DNA from: Nocardia sp. CY41
GTDB taxonomy: Bacteria; Actinomycetota; Actinomycetes; Mycobacteriales; Mycobacteriaceae
Length of the DNA stretch: 64,000 nucleotides
Reading direction: 5' to 3'
NCBI RefSeq assembly: GCF_009829325.1
Contig: NZ_VUOS01000006.1
Coordinates: forward strand, 186,001 to 250,000
The notes under the pieces: generated by a model
What the model saw: the letters and a program-made list of their open reading frames with translations, nothing else
Database searches by the model: none
What the model was told of the DNA's origin: nothing
In this document: one piece after another, positions 1 through 8,660 of the stretch
How positions within the stretch are numbered: position 1 is the stretch's first letter
How the letters are laid out: each line of letters opens with the position of its first letter
Made by a program: the position numbers and the translations under genes

Positions 1-1
1 G

Positions 2-538
2 CTCGTCTACGTGGCGAAGGCGAGCCTGGTCACCTGCCGGAACAAGGGGCAGGGCCGACGCAGCCGGGTCGAGTTCTACAACCTCGCCACCACCGTGGAT
101 CCGGAGATCCCGAGCTGGAACGCCTGCGCCGAGGCGGACAAACCGCTGGGTGAGCGCGTGCAGTTGCATCCGCTGGGTGAGCGGGTCGCGCTGACCTACG
201 ACGCGGTGGGCTTGTTCGTGCGCGCCGTGCAAGCGCTGGCTCCGGCCGTCTCCGGCGTGTGGACCGAACCGATCCCGATCAGCGCGGCCGCGGTGTGGGC
301 CGCGCTGCGTGATCTTCCTCGGCATCCGGTGATCGAATCCAGCAGCGGTGTGTTGGACTTCTCGGTCAGTCAGGGCGCGCACGCGGGGCGGGTGGCGCAC
401 GACAAGTGGGTGGGCATGCTCAGCGTGGAGCAGATCTGGGATCCCTCGACCACCGCCGAACCCGTGATGATCTACGGCTGCGGCCGGGCTTCCGCCGAGG
501 ACACCGCGCAGTGCCGCCCCTATCCGCTCGGCGGCTGA
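2..538 (+). CDS. C-terminal part of a periplasmic-binding-fold protein (5' end outside window)
   Basis: The reading frame is open from the first bases of the window, so only the last 178 or so residues of a longer protein are present. A segment LTYDAVGLFVRAVQAL followed by ALRDL and SSGVLDFS resembles the C-terminal lobe of type 1 periplasmic binding proteins (Leu/Ile/Val-binding or receptor ligand-binding fold), where a YDA helix precedes a GxxxF strand. Function beyond probable ligand binding cannot be assigned. It converges on the MFS gene, and the two coding regions overlap by about 19 bases at their 3' ends. Assignment is by fold resemblance only and could be wrong. Confidence 0.5.
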   Translation, partial: LVYVAKASLVTCRNKGQGRRSRVEFYNLATTVDPEIPSWNACAEADKPLGERVQLHPLGERVALTYDAVGLFVRAVQALAPAVSGVWTEPIPISAAAVWAALRDLPRHPVIESSSGVLDFSVSQGAHAGRVAHDKWVGMLSVEQIWDPSTTAEPVMIYGCGRASAEDTAQCRPYPLGG

Positions 539-1992
539 CCGGCCTCCATCCGGCTGGGCTCCGGCGTCGCGCTGAGCGGCTCGGCCAAGTCCTCCAGCGA
601 CCGACCTTCGGCCCGCACCCCATAAGCCACTTCGACCAACCCGGCCGCGAACATGGCCAGCGCGCCGATGACGAACGCCAGGGCGGTCTTCCCCGGCTCA
701 CCGTCCGCGGTGAGCTCGGCGAACACCAACGGTCCCGCGACGCCGCCCGCGACCGTCCCGATCGCGTAGAAGAAGGCGATGGCCATGGCGCGGGTCTCCA
801 TCGGGAAGATCTCGCTGACGGTCAGATAGGCCGCGCTGGCGCCGCACGACGCGACGAACAGCACCGCGGTCCAGCATGCCGTGAGCGTCGTGGCGGTCAG
901 GTGACCGCCCGCGAAAAGCCATGCGGTGCCCAGCAAGAGCACCGCCGAACCGAGATAGCTGCCCGCGATCATCGGCTTGCGCCCGACCGTGTCGAACAGC
1001 TTGCTCAGCAACAGCGGGCCCAGGAAGTTGCCGAAGCACAGCACCGCGAAGTAGTAGCCGACCCGGTCATCCGGGATGCCGAACGACCTGGACAGGATGA
1101 GCGCGTAGTTGAACGTGATGGCGTTGTAGAGGAACGCCTGCCCGATGAACAACGACAGTCCGAGCACACCGCGGCGCGGATAGTGCCGCACCATCACCTC
1201 GGCGATCTCCCGGAAGGAAATCGTCCGACGCTGCCGGATGCGGATCCGCTGATCGGACACGTCTGCCAACTCCGTGCCCGTATCCGCGCGGACGCGCTGC
1301 TCGATCGCGGCCACGGTGCGTTCCGCGTCGTCCTCGTGACCGTGGATGAACTGCCAGCGCGGACTCTCCGGGACGTGCCTGCGCACCAGCAGGATGACCA
1401 GACCGAAGACCGCGCCGAGCGCGAAGGTCAACCGCCAGCCCACATTCGGGGGGAACAGGTCCGTGTTCAGCGCGACGATGGACAGCAGCGCACCGCCGAC
1501 GGCCCCGAGCCAGTAGGTGCCGTTGATGACGATGTCGATGCGGCCGCGGTACTGCTTCGGAATCAGTTCGTCGATGGCGGAATTGATGGCCGCGTACTCG
1601 CCGCCGATACCGAACCCGGTGAGGAACCGGAAGAAGACGAACCACCACATCGAGAACGACAGCGCTGTCATCGCGGTCGCGAAGAGGTACACCGCGAGGG
1701 TGATCAGGAACAGCTTCTTCCGGCCGAATCTGTCGGTCAGCCAACCGAAGAACAGCGCGCCCGAGCCTGCGCCGGCGACGTACATGGCGGCCGCGATGCC
1801 GGAAACCTGTGCGGCTGTGATGGTCAGGCCGCTGCCCGGTTGGGACAGCCGGGCAGCCACGCTGCCGACGACGGTCACTTCGAGCCCGTCGAGGATCCAT
1901 ACGGATCCGAGCCCGATCACGATCATCCAATGCCACCGCGACCAGGGCAGACGATCCAGTCTGGCCGGGATGTCGGTCGATATGGTCCGCAC
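520..1992 (-). CDS. MFS transporter, sugar/acid porter-like, 12 TM
   Basis: A 490-residue integral membrane protein with the usual length and hydrophobic pattern of 12-helix major facilitator transporters. The loop 2-3 signature GWLTDRFGRKK lies near residue 83-93, and an ESPRW motif after helix 6 is typical of the sugar-porter and aromatic-acid symporter groups. It should move a small organic substrate with protons; the substrate cannot be read from the sequence. It is transcribed divergently from the EthD gene, and the intergenic region carries a KstR-type palindrome, so it may share that control. Confidence 0.85.
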   Translation of the reverse strand: MRTISTDIPARLDRLPWSRWHWMIVIGLGSVWILDGLEVTVVGSVAARLSQPGSGLTITAAQVSGIAAAMYVAGAGSGALFFGWLTDRFGRKKLFLITLAVYLFATAMTALSFSMWWFVFFRFLTGFGIGGEYAAINSAIDELIPKQYRGRIDIVINGTYWLGAVGGALLSIVALNTDLFPPNVGWRLTFALGAVFGLVILLVRRHVPESPRWQFIHGHEDDAERTVAAIEQRVRADTGTELADVSDQRIRIRQRRTISFREIAEVMVRHYPRRGVLGLSLFIGQAFLYNAITFNYALILSRSFGIPDDRVGYYFAVLCFGNFLGPLLLSKLFDTVGRKPMIAGSYLGSAVLLLGTAWLFAGGHLTATTLTACWTAVLFVASCGASAAYLTVSEIFPMETRAMAIAFFYAIGTVAGGVAGPLVFAELTADGEPGKTALAFVIGALAMFAAGLVEVAYGVRAEGRSLEDLAEPLSATPEPSRMEAGQPPSG

Positions 1993-2078
1993 GGATCACC
2001 ACCTTCGCCAAGCTCGGGGGTCGGATACCCCGAGCCGCGTCGGCCAATCGCGCCGGTGAGCTAGGCTCGCACCGAGAG

Positions 2079-2092
2079 TGAAACATGTTCTA
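2079..2092. promoter_or_regulatory. KstR-type operator (TNNAACNNGTTNNA)
   Basis: The 14-base sequence TGAAACATGTTCTA matches every fixed position of TNNAACNNGTTNNA, the palindrome bound by the TetR regulator KstR of steroid catabolism in mycobacteria and rhodococci. It lies between the divergent MFS and EthD genes, ending 15 bases before the likely EthD start. KstR itself is not in this window. The match is seen; the regulation is inferred. Confidence 0.5.
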
Positions 2093-2107
2093 GAAAGTGG
2101 CCTGCGG

Positions 2108-2764
2108 ATGAAGACCATCTTTGCGCTGTGGGGCGTCGGAGACCTGCGCGCGGCGGATCTGGCGGCGCGCCTGCCGGAAGCGGCCGCCGCGCAGGCGAAC
2201 ATCGCGGACGCGGCGGTCCAGACGGCGATGCTGCGCATCACGACGTTCGACGCGCCGGTGCAGGCCGTCGTCAGCGTCTGGTGGGCGGACCGCCCGCAGA
2301 CGGAGGCGGCCGAGCGAGCGTTGGGCGCCGTCGCCGAGCGCGTGGCCGGTTGGCACGTCGAGGAGGCGACGCCCATCCCGCCACCGGTCACCGCCGTGCT
2401 CGAGCGTGCGCCGGGCCTGTCGAACATCGCCTTCCTGCGCAAGCCGGACGATCTGCCGCAGGCCGACTGGCTGGACCGCTGGCGCAACCGTCACACCGCG
2501 ATCGCCATCGAGACGCAGGCGACGTTCGGCTACGTGCAGAACGTCGTGACCGGGCCCGCGACGGCCGATGCGCCCGGCATCGCGGGAATCGTGGAGGAAT
2601 TGTTCCCGATCGAAGCGCTCGGCGATCCGCACGCGTTCTACGGCAGTGGCGGTGACGCGGCGGAGCTGGCCCGCCGGATCGACCGGCTGATGGCCAGCGT
2701 CGCCACCTTCGGCGGCGACCGGAATCTGGATGTCGTGCCCACCAGCCGGTATCGGCTGCGCTGA
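2108..2764 (+). CDS. EthD domain-containing protein
   Basis: About 218 residues from the ATG at 2108. An upstream in-frame start at 2078 would read through the palindrome and is less likely. The middle carries the EthD-type dimeric alpha/beta-barrel pattern (DWLDRWRNRHTAIAIETQATFGYVQ), found in small proteins accompanying oxidative degradation of ethers, steroids and aromatic rings; their exact role is generally unknown. No signal peptide or membrane segment is visible. The KstR-like operator suggests a link to steroid or side-chain catabolism. It ends a few bases before the convergent LysR gene. Confidence 0.75.
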   Translation: MKTIFALWGVGDLRAADLAARLPEAAAAQANIADAAVQTAMLRITTFDAPVQAVVSVWWADRPQTEAAERALGAVAERVAGWHVEEATPIPPPVTAVLERAPGLSNIAFLRKPDDLPQADWLDRWRNRHTAIAIETQATFGYVQNVVTGPATADAPGIAGIVEELFPIEALGDPHAFYGSGGDAAELARRIDRLMASVATFGGDRNLDVVPTSRYRLR

Positions 2765-2769
2765 GTGGG

Positions 2770-3648
2770 TCAGCGGCCGGGAGAGCGTTCGGCCGATTCG
2801 CGTAGCGCCACGCGAGCGGCGCGCACCACGGGATGGTCGCCCGCGCCGCGCCGATAGGCGAGGTGGGTCCGCCGCCGCGTCGGCAGTGCGACGAGCGTGA
2901 CGCCTCCTGGGTGATCCCGCGTCCCGAATTCCGGGACCAGCGCGACGCCCTGCCCGGCCGCCACGAGCGCGAGGACCGTGCCGAAGTCGTCGGCGTGATG
3001 CCGGATCCGGGGCGTGAAACCCGCTGCCTCGCAAGCACGCACCGTCATCGTGTGGCACAGCGTGCCGGGCGTGCTCGCGATCCAGGGACTTTCGCGGTGC
3101 GCGGAGAGCGGGCCTGCGCAGCGCGCGGCGAGATAGACGATCTCCTCGAACAGCGGCTCGCTGTGCAGCGCGGGATCGGCCGGGACCGGCACGTAGTCGT
3201 ACTCCTGGATCAGCGCGACGTCCAGTGTCTCGGCGCGGAGCGCGTCGGGAGCCAGCGCCGGATCGAGTTCGGTCACGCGCAGTTCCAGCCGCGGATGCGC
3301 ACTGCTCAGCGCGACGAGTGCGGGGGAGAGGATGGTCCGCACGGCGGTGGGGAATGCTCCGATGCGCAGGATGCCGGTCAGTTCGGCGCGGGTCGTGGCG
3401 AGTTCGGCGGTGGCCTGTTCGAGCACCGCGAGAATGCGTTCGGTGTGCTGGACGAGGGTCACCGCCGCCGGGGTCAGCGTCACCCGCCGGCCGGTTCGCG
3501 CCAGCAGCGGCACACCCGCTTCGCGTTCCAGGGCGGCGAGCTGCTGGGAGACCGCCGAGGGGGTATAGGCGAGGGCCTCCGCGACCGCGGCGATGGTTTC
3601 GCGATGCGACAGTTCCCGCAGCAGGCGCAGTTTGCGGACATCGAGCAT
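2770..3648 (-). CDS. LysR-family transcriptional regulator
   Basis: 292 residues, normal for LysR regulators. An N-terminal winged helix-turn-helix (TIAAVAEALAYTPSAVSQQLAALEREAG, about residues 17-44) is followed by a linker helix and a two-lobed effector-binding domain with the typical hydrophobic strands (LDVALIQEYDY and GQGVALVPEF). The ATG at 3648 is preferred over a TTG one codon upstream. It is divergent from the DapA-family gene at 3720 with a 71-base gap, the usual arrangement in which a LysR protein controls itself and its neighbour, so it probably regulates the DapA-like/MFS operon. Confidence 0.9.
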   Translation of the reverse strand: MLDVRKLRLLRELSHRETIAAVAEALAYTPSAVSQQLAALEREAGVPLLARTGRRVTLTPAAVTLVQHTERILAVLEQATAELATTRAELTGILRIGAFPTAVRTILSPALVALSSAHPRLELRVTELDPALAPDALRAETLDVALIQEYDYVPVPADPALHSEPLFEEIVYLAARCAGPLSAHRESPWIASTPGTLCHTMTVRACEAAGFTPRIRHHADDFGTVLALVAAGQGVALVPEFGTRDHPGGVTLVALPTRRRTHLAYRRGAGDHPVVRAARVALRESAERSPGR

Positions 3649-3719
3649 CAATGCAGCTTATGGTCTGCGACAGAAACGTGAACTGGATCTGATGGTTTCG
3701 AGCGATCAGGCTGACTGTC

Positions 3720-4655
3720 ATGACGCTCGCAGGTCTTTTCGTCCCCCTGATCACGCCGTTCACCGCCGACGGCGCACTCGCCGCCGACGCGCTGGAGCGG
3801 CTCGCCCACGAGGTACTGGACGACGGTGCCACCGGCCTCGTCGCACTCGGCACCACCGGGGAACCCGCGACCTTGACGGCCGCGGAGCGGGCGGAGGTGG
3901 TCACCGTCTGCGCGCGCGTCTGCCGGGCACGCGACGCGCCGTTGATCGTCGGCGTGGGATCGAACTCGACTGCCGCTTCCGTCGAAGCCCTCGAAGGTCT
4001 GGACGCGCGGAGCGCCGCGGCCCTCACCGTGGTCCCGTACTACACGCGGCCCTCCGAAGCGGGCGTGCTCGCGCACTTCCGTGAGCTCGCCGCGGCGACG
4101 CCGGTGCCGCTGGTCGTCTACCACATCCCCTACCGGACGGGGCTGTCCCTGAGCACCGGCACCTTGCTCGCCCTCGCCGACCTGCCCAACGTCATCGGTC
4201 TCAAGCATGCCGTCGGCGCCGTCGACGAAGCGACCGTCGCGCTGATGAGCGCGCTGCCAGCGGATTTCGCCGTGCTGGCCGGCGACGACGTGTTCGCTCC
4301 GGCGCTGCTGGCCCTCGGCGCATCCGGCGCGATCACGGCCTCCGCCGCCGTGCACACCGCGGCTTTCGCAGCCCTGGTGGCCGCGTGGCGCACCGGTCCG
4401 GTCGGCGCGGCGCGGTCGCTCGGTCACCGGCTGGCGGCATTGTCGGCCGCGCTGTTCGCCGAACCCAATCCCACGGTGATCAAAGCGGTGCTCGCGGCGC
4501 AGGGTCGCATCCCGAGTCCGATGGTCCGGCTGCCGCTGCTACCCGCGAGCGACGCCGCGACCCGGGCCGCGTTGTCGGTGCTCGCGGAATTCCCGGCGAC
4601 AGGAACCGGTAATGACTGGTATTGCGGCCCCGAAGGTGCCACGCTTAAGCGGTGA
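3720..4655 (+). CDS. DapA-family aldolase/lyase
   Basis: 311 residues with a full dihydrodipicolinate synthase/N-acetylneuraminate lyase TIM barrel. Visible family residues are the GTTGE loop at 44-48, VVPYYTRP near 104-111, Tyr134 in VVYHIPYRTG and the Schiff-base Lys162 in GLKHA. Members condense or cleave pyruvate with an aldehyde. The divergent LysR regulator and the coupled exporter suggest a specialised catabolic or secondary role rather than housekeeping lysine synthesis, though the sequence alone does not settle it. Its stop overlaps the next gene's start by four bases (GTGA), implying coupled translation. Confidence 0.85.
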   Translation: MTLAGLFVPLITPFTADGALAADALERLAHEVLDDGATGLVALGTTGEPATLTAAERAEVVTVCARVCRARDAPLIVGVGSNSTAASVEALEGLDARSAAALTVVPYYTRPSEAGVLAHFRELAAATPVPLVVYHIPYRTGLSLSTGTLLALADLPNVIGLKHAVGAVDEATVALMSALPADFAVLAGDDVFAPALLALGASGAITASAAVHTAAFAALVAAWRTGPVGAARSLGHRLAALSAALFAEPNPTVIKAVLAAQGRIPSPMVRLPLLPASDAATRAALSVLAEFPATGTGNDWYCGPEGATLKR

Positions 4656-6190
4656 CACAACCTCCGGATACCCAGGCGGCTGGGCCCGACCCGACGACCG
4701 ACAAGCTGGACGCGGCCGTCTTCAAGGTCGCCGGCGTGGTCGTGCTGGGCGCGATCATGTCGATTCTCGACATCACCGTCGTCAGCGTCGCCATCCCGAC
4801 CTTCCAGCGCGAATTCGACACGAGCTACGCCATCGCGGCGTGGACGATGACCGGCTACACGCTCGCGCTGGCCACCGTCATCCCGCTGACCGGTTGGGCG
4901 GCCGACCGCTTCGGCACCAAGCGGCTGTACATCATGGCGCTCACCTTCTTCGTGCTCGGCTCCCTGCTGTGCAGCACGGCATGGAACATCGAGTCGCTGA
5001 TCGCCTTCCGCGTGATCCAGGGTCTCGGCGGCGGCATGCTGATGCCGCTGGGCATGACGATCATGACCCATGCCGCCGGTCCGCAGCGGGTCGGCCGGGT
5101 GATGGCGGTGCTGGGCGTGCCGATGCTGCTCGGCCCGATCGGCGGCCCCATTCTGGGCGGCTGGCTGATCGAGAACTTCAGCTGGCACTGGATCTTCCTG
5201 ATCAATCTGCCGATCGGCGTGGTCGCCCTCGCGCTCGCGTTCATCGTGCTGCCCAGCGACAAGCCGGAGCCGTCGGAGTCGTTCGACTTCGTCGGCATGC
5301 TGCTGGCCTCGCCCGGCTTGGCCCTGTTCCTGTTCGGCGTCTCCTCGATCCCGGAGCAGGGGACGGTGCTCGCGGCGCGGGTGCTGATCCCGGCCGCCAT
5401 CGGCGCGCTGCTGATGGTCGCGTTCGTGTTCCACGCGCTGCGCACCGAACATCCGCTGATCGATCTGCACCTGTTCCGCAATCGCGCGCTCACCTTCGCG
5501 GTGCTCACGATGGTGTTGTTCGCCGTCGCGTTCTTCGGGGCGGGTCTGCTCCTGCCGACGTATCTGCAGCAGGTGCGCGGTGAGTCGGCGCTGCAAGCCG
5601 GTCTGCTGATCGCGCCGCAGGGCATCGGCGCGATGCTCAGCATGCCGATCGCGGGCCGTTTCGTGGACAAGATCGGCCCCGGCAAGATCGTGCTCATCGG
5701 CATCACGCTGATCTCGATCGGCACCGCCTACTTCGTCCAACTCGACGCGGACAGCTCGTATCTGCCGATGATCGGCGCGCTGGTCGTGATGGGCCTCGGC
5801 ATGGGCTGCACCATGATGCCGATCATGACCGCGGCGATCCAGACCCTGACCCACCAGCAGGTGGCGCGCGGATCGACGCTGATGAACATCGTCAACCAGA
5901 CCGCGGGTTCCATCGGCACGGCGACCATGTCGGTGGTGCTGACCAACCTGCTGAACAACCAGCCGCTCGCACGTCCGGCGATCGCGGCGAACTTCGATCC
6001 CGGCCTGGCGGAGCAGCTTCCGCCCGGGGCGGTCGAGACCGGTCTGCAGCAGGCCGCCGAAGCGTTCAGCCACACCTACGTGGTGGCGCTGGTGCTGATC
6101 GTGCTCACCTTGATCCCGGCGTCCTTCCTGCCGCGCACGAAGCCGAAGGACCCGCAGGCAGCCGACGCGGCGACCGTGATCCACGCATAG
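4652..6190 (+). CDS. MFS drug transporter, DHA2 (14-TM) family
   Basis: 512 residues from a GTG start inside the end of the DapA-like gene. The protein has about 14 hydrophobic segments; motif A appears as GWAADRFGTKRLY near residues 80-92, and motif C-like glycine/proline positions (LGVPMLLGPIGGPILGGWLI) are typical of EmrB/QacA proton antiporters. It should export small amphipathic compounds at the cytoplasmic membrane. Coupling to the aldolase suggests it moves a substrate or product of that reaction, but general multidrug efflux is equally consistent. Confidence 0.9.
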   Translation: MTQPPDTQAAGPDPTTDKLDAAVFKVAGVVVLGAIMSILDITVVSVAIPTFQREFDTSYAIAAWTMTGYTLALATVIPLTGWAADRFGTKRLYIMALTFFVLGSLLCSTAWNIESLIAFRVIQGLGGGMLMPLGMTIMTHAAGPQRVGRVMAVLGVPMLLGPIGGPILGGWLIENFSWHWIFLINLPIGVVALALAFIVLPSDKPEPSESFDFVGMLLASPGLALFLFGVSSIPEQGTVLAARVLIPAAIGALLMVAFVFHALRTEHPLIDLHLFRNRALTFAVLTMVLFAVAFFGAGLLLPTYLQQVRGESALQAGLLIAPQGIGAMLSMPIAGRFVDKIGPGKIVLIGITLISIGTAYFVQLDADSSYLPMIGALVVMGLGMGCTMMPIMTAAIQTLTHQQVARGSTLMNIVNQTAGSIGTATMSVVLTNLLNNQPLARPAIAANFDPGLAEQLPPGAVETGLQQAAEAFSHTYVVALVLIVLTLIPASFLPRTKPKDPQAADAATVIHA

Positions 6191-6240
6191 CGGTACCTGT
6201 CCCGGGACCGCCTGTCGATCAGGCCCTCCCGGGGCATTCG

Positions 6241-6795
6241 TCACGGACGGTTTCGAAGGCCGTCGAAGACGATCTCCAGTCCGCGCCGCCACGACGGCGA
6301 GCCGGTGGTCTCCCCGAGCAGCGACAGCGCCCATACCAAGTTGACGACGTCCTCGTCGGTCGCGTCGGCGCGCAGCGCACCGGCGTCGCGAACGCGCGCC
6401 AGAACCTCGGACAGGTGCGACATCCCGCGTCGGCAGGCCTCCGCCAGCTGCGCCGCCGCCGGATGATCGCCGGTGAACGCCTCGAGCAGTCCGCGATCGG
6501 CGGTGAGTCTCCCGAGTAGGTCGACCACGAATCCGGTGAACGCCGTCCACGCGTCCGGCTCGGCCGCCGCCCGGGCGGCGATCTCGTCCACCGCCGCCAG
6601 TCGGGGCGGTAGGAGTGCGTCGATGAGCGCGTCGCGGGTCGGGAAATGGTTGTAAAGCGTCCCGATGCTGACGCCCGCGCGCCGCGCGATTTCCTCCAGA
6701 GAGCCTTCCAGGCCCTGCTCGGTGAATACATCGGCCGCTGCTGCGAGCAATTTCTCGCGATTGCGGGCGGCGTCGCGGCGCAGCGGTTTGGTCAC
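6241..6795 (-). CDS. TetR-family transcriptional regulator
   Basis: 184 residues from a GTG start. The N-terminal helix-turn-helix reads TEQGLEGSLEEIARRAGVSIGTLYNHFPTRDAL (about residues 24-56), a classic TetR DNA-binding domain, followed by an all-helical ligand-binding domain. It is divergent from the SDR gene at 6881, and the 85-base intergenic region holds two near-identical 24-base inverted arms, the expected operator. It probably represses itself and the SDR until an unknown ligand binds. Confidence 0.92.
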   Translation of the reverse strand: MTKPLRRDAARNREKLLAAAADVFTEQGLEGSLEEIARRAGVSIGTLYNHFPTRDALIDALLPPRLAAVDEIAARAAAEPDAWTAFTGFVVDLLGRLTADRGLLEAFTGDHPAAAQLAEACRRGMSHLSEVLARVRDAGALRADATDEDVVNLVWALSLLGETTGSPSWRRGLEIVFDGLRNRP

Positions 6796-6808
6796 CAGGT
6801 CATTCTAC

Positions 6809-6870
6809 AAAATCTGAGGCATCCCTCGATTTCGTGCTACGGTACGAATTCGAGGGGGGCCTCAAATTTT
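6809..6870. promoter_or_regulatory. Large inverted-repeat operator between TetR and SDR genes
   Basis: The 24 bases at 6809-6832 (AAAATCTGAGGCATCCCTCG...) match the reverse complement of 6847-6870 at 20 of 24 positions; the shared core is TGAGGCnnCCCTCGA. The arms are separated by 14 bases, and each lies in the promoter zone of one of the two divergent genes. Two TetR-dimer sites, one per promoter, is the simplest reading. Confidence 0.7.
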
Positions 6871-6880
6871 AGGAGAAGGC

Positions 6881-7597
6881 ATGGCACAGCAGGGAACAGC
6901 GGTGATCGTCGGCGTCGGCCCCGGTCTCGGCATGTCGATGGCGCGGCGCTTCGGCCGGGAAGGATTCCGGGTCGCGCTGATCTCACGAAGCGACGCGCGG
7001 CATGGCGCGTATCTGGCGGACCTGGCAAGTCGCGGCATCGACGCCACCGCCCACGTCGCGGACGTCACCGATCGCTCGCGGCTCGGCGCGGTACTCGGTG
7101 ACATCCGCGAGGAAGGCCCGATCGGCATGGTCTACTACGGGCCGGGGCCGACGCAACATCCGGTGCCGATCACCGACGTCGACGCGGCCACGGCGCGATC
7201 GGCGTTCGAGTGGGTGTGGCCCGCGATCGACGTGGTGAGCGACGTGCTGCCCGGCATGCTCGAACACGGCGACGGGGCACTGTTTTTCGCCGGGGGCCTC
7301 TCCAGCGTCCGCCCCATGCCCATGCTCGGCCACCTCGCTCTCGCGGCCGCCGCGCTGCGCAACTACGCGCTCACCCTCAACGCCGCGCTGGCCGGGCGCA
7401 ACCTCTACGCGGGCACGCTCACCATCGGCGGCCTCGTCGAACGCGGCGACATCCACGCCATGGTCACCGCCGATCCGGCGCGCTTCGGCAGCCCCGAAGG
7501 CCACACGCTCGATCCGGATGACCTGGCCGACACCGCGTGGGACATGTACCGCACCCGCGACCGCGCCGAAGAGATCTTCGACGCCCTCGGCGGGTGA
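6881..7597 (+). CDS. SDR-family protein with altered active site
   Basis: 238 residues with a Rossmann nucleotide-binding start, VIVGVGPGLGMSMARRF (about 9-25), and the length of classical short-chain dehydrogenases. Where the YxxxK pair is expected the sequence reads MLGHLALAAAALRNYA, so Tyr and Lys both appear replaced. It may bind NAD(P) without normal SDR catalysis, or use another mechanism. A good ribosome site (AGGAG) precedes the ATG. It is divergent from, and probably controlled by, the TetR gene. Confidence 0.8.
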   Translation: MAQQGTAVIVGVGPGLGMSMARRFGREGFRVALISRSDARHGAYLADLASRGIDATAHVADVTDRSRLGAVLGDIREEGPIGMVYYGPGPTQHPVPITDVDAATARSAFEWVWPAIDVVSDVLPGMLEHGDGALFFAGGLSSVRPMPMLGHLALAAAALRNYALTLNAALAGRNLYAGTLTIGGLVERGDIHAMVTADPARFGSPEGHTLDPDDLADTAWDMYRTRDRAEEIFDALGG

Positions 7598-7606
7598 CGG
7601 TCGAGT

Positions 7607-8038
7607 TCAGCCGTAGAGGGCGATGAAGCGGTCCAGCGAACGCTCGATATCGCCCTTGACCGCGCGGGCCACTCCGGAGCCGATCGGCCCGAACAGCGGC
7701 GGGCCGCCGAGTTCGATGTCGACGGTGACCTCCGATCCGGAGCCCTTCGGCGCGACGAGCAATTGCAGTCCCAGTTTCGTGCCGCCTTTGCCCGCGCCGG
7801 TCAGTTGCAGGCGACGCGGCGGCTCGGCGGCCCGCACCGTCCAGGTGACCCGGTTGCGCAGGCCCTTCACCGAGGCGATGCCGACCAGCTGAGTGCCGAC
7901 GGTCAGCTCGGCCGGAACCGCACCGCGCCACGCTTCGTGCATGGTCAGCCATTTGTCGAGTTCGGCGAGGTCGGAGGTGTGCGTCCAGGCCTCCTCGGGC
8001 GAAATCGGAACGTCGACCGAGACCTTCAGCTTTGCCAT
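7607..8038 (-). CDS. SRPBCC-family protein, Rv0910-like
   Basis: 143 residues forming a START/SRPBCC-type ligand-binding barrel. The start MAKLKVSVDVPISPEEAWTH and the later GGPPLFGPIGSGVARAV segment closely resemble M. tuberculosis Rv0910, described as the toxin of an Rv0909/Rv0910 pair. No small Rv0909-like antitoxin frame was recognised immediately upstream, so a toxin role is doubtful and binding of a hydrophobic ligand or polyketide is equally plausible. It is cytoplasmic, single and convergent with the SDR gene. Confidence 0.75.
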   Translation of the reverse strand: MAKLKVSVDVPISPEEAWTHTSDLAELDKWLTMHEAWRGAVPAELTVGTQLVGIASVKGLRNRVTWTVRAAEPPRRLQLTGAGKGGTKLGLQLLVAPKGSGSEVTVDIELGGPPLFGPIGSGVARAVKGDIERSLDRFIALYG

Positions 8039-8660
8039 GGGCGCATGGTATCCGGCGCCGGTGGCCCGGCCGGGAGGGCGGCCGGTCGGGTGGACTTCCG
8101 GTTCCAGGCGATCGCGTCTTTGCGAAAACGAATCGAGACACCCGCCGATACATTTGTTGACGCGTCAGTGAATGTCTGTTCTGCCTGCTCGGCCCCCGTC
8201 GCCACGGGCGCACCGACCGCAGCGCCGACACGGCCGTCTCCGGTGCTCGTCCGGCGCGCGGTCCCGTACGCAGGGCGAATGGCCTACGGGTTGCACGGCA
8301 GCCCAACATTATTGCCCAACTATGTCGCGATCTGCGGCACGTATCGTCCCAGCTCCGGGAATCCGGAAAGTGTCGATGGGATCGGCAGAGACTTCGTTGG
8401 AATGCTGCTAATGTGCGAATGGTCGGGTTCTGGTTACCGTTCGGACACGATCCGGGCGGTCGGCGATTGACATGTAATCGTCTGTCCTGCGGGCACTATG
8501 CGGTAGGCGCTCTCGTGAGTGCCGGTGTCGTCGCGGGGTTCCGGTACTCCGACGCGGACCCCACCGACCGGTCCGTTCATGGTCGGCAGGCGAGGGAAGG
8601 CGAGCGAAGCAGGATGGCAGTGGGCCGATTCCTCGAGACCAGTCAACGACGAAAGAACTG
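8039..8660. other. Gene-poor region upstream of conservon 1
   Basis: About 620 bases with no convincing gene; a short plus-strand frame (8413-8661) has no recognisable family and ends inside the cvnA start. A perfect TTGACA hexamer at 8467-8472 could be a -35 element, but no well-spaced -10 follows. It must hold the conservon promoter and the SRPBCC gene promoter. Confidence 0.5.

Noticed and set aside
406..2064. 552-codon plus-strand frame over the MFS gene
   Set aside because: Composition is Arg/Asp/His-rich without hydrophobic segments, while the opposite strand encodes a full 12-helix transporter.
3720..4655. Calling the DapA-like gene the housekeeping lysine biosynthesis enzyme
   Set aside because: Context (divergent LysR, coupled exporter, no dapB or other lysine genes) does not support it; only the family can be stated.
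4424..6550. 708-codon minus-strand frame across the DHA2 transporter and TetR genes
   Set aside because: Low-complexity shadow of two clear genes; no domain or start support.
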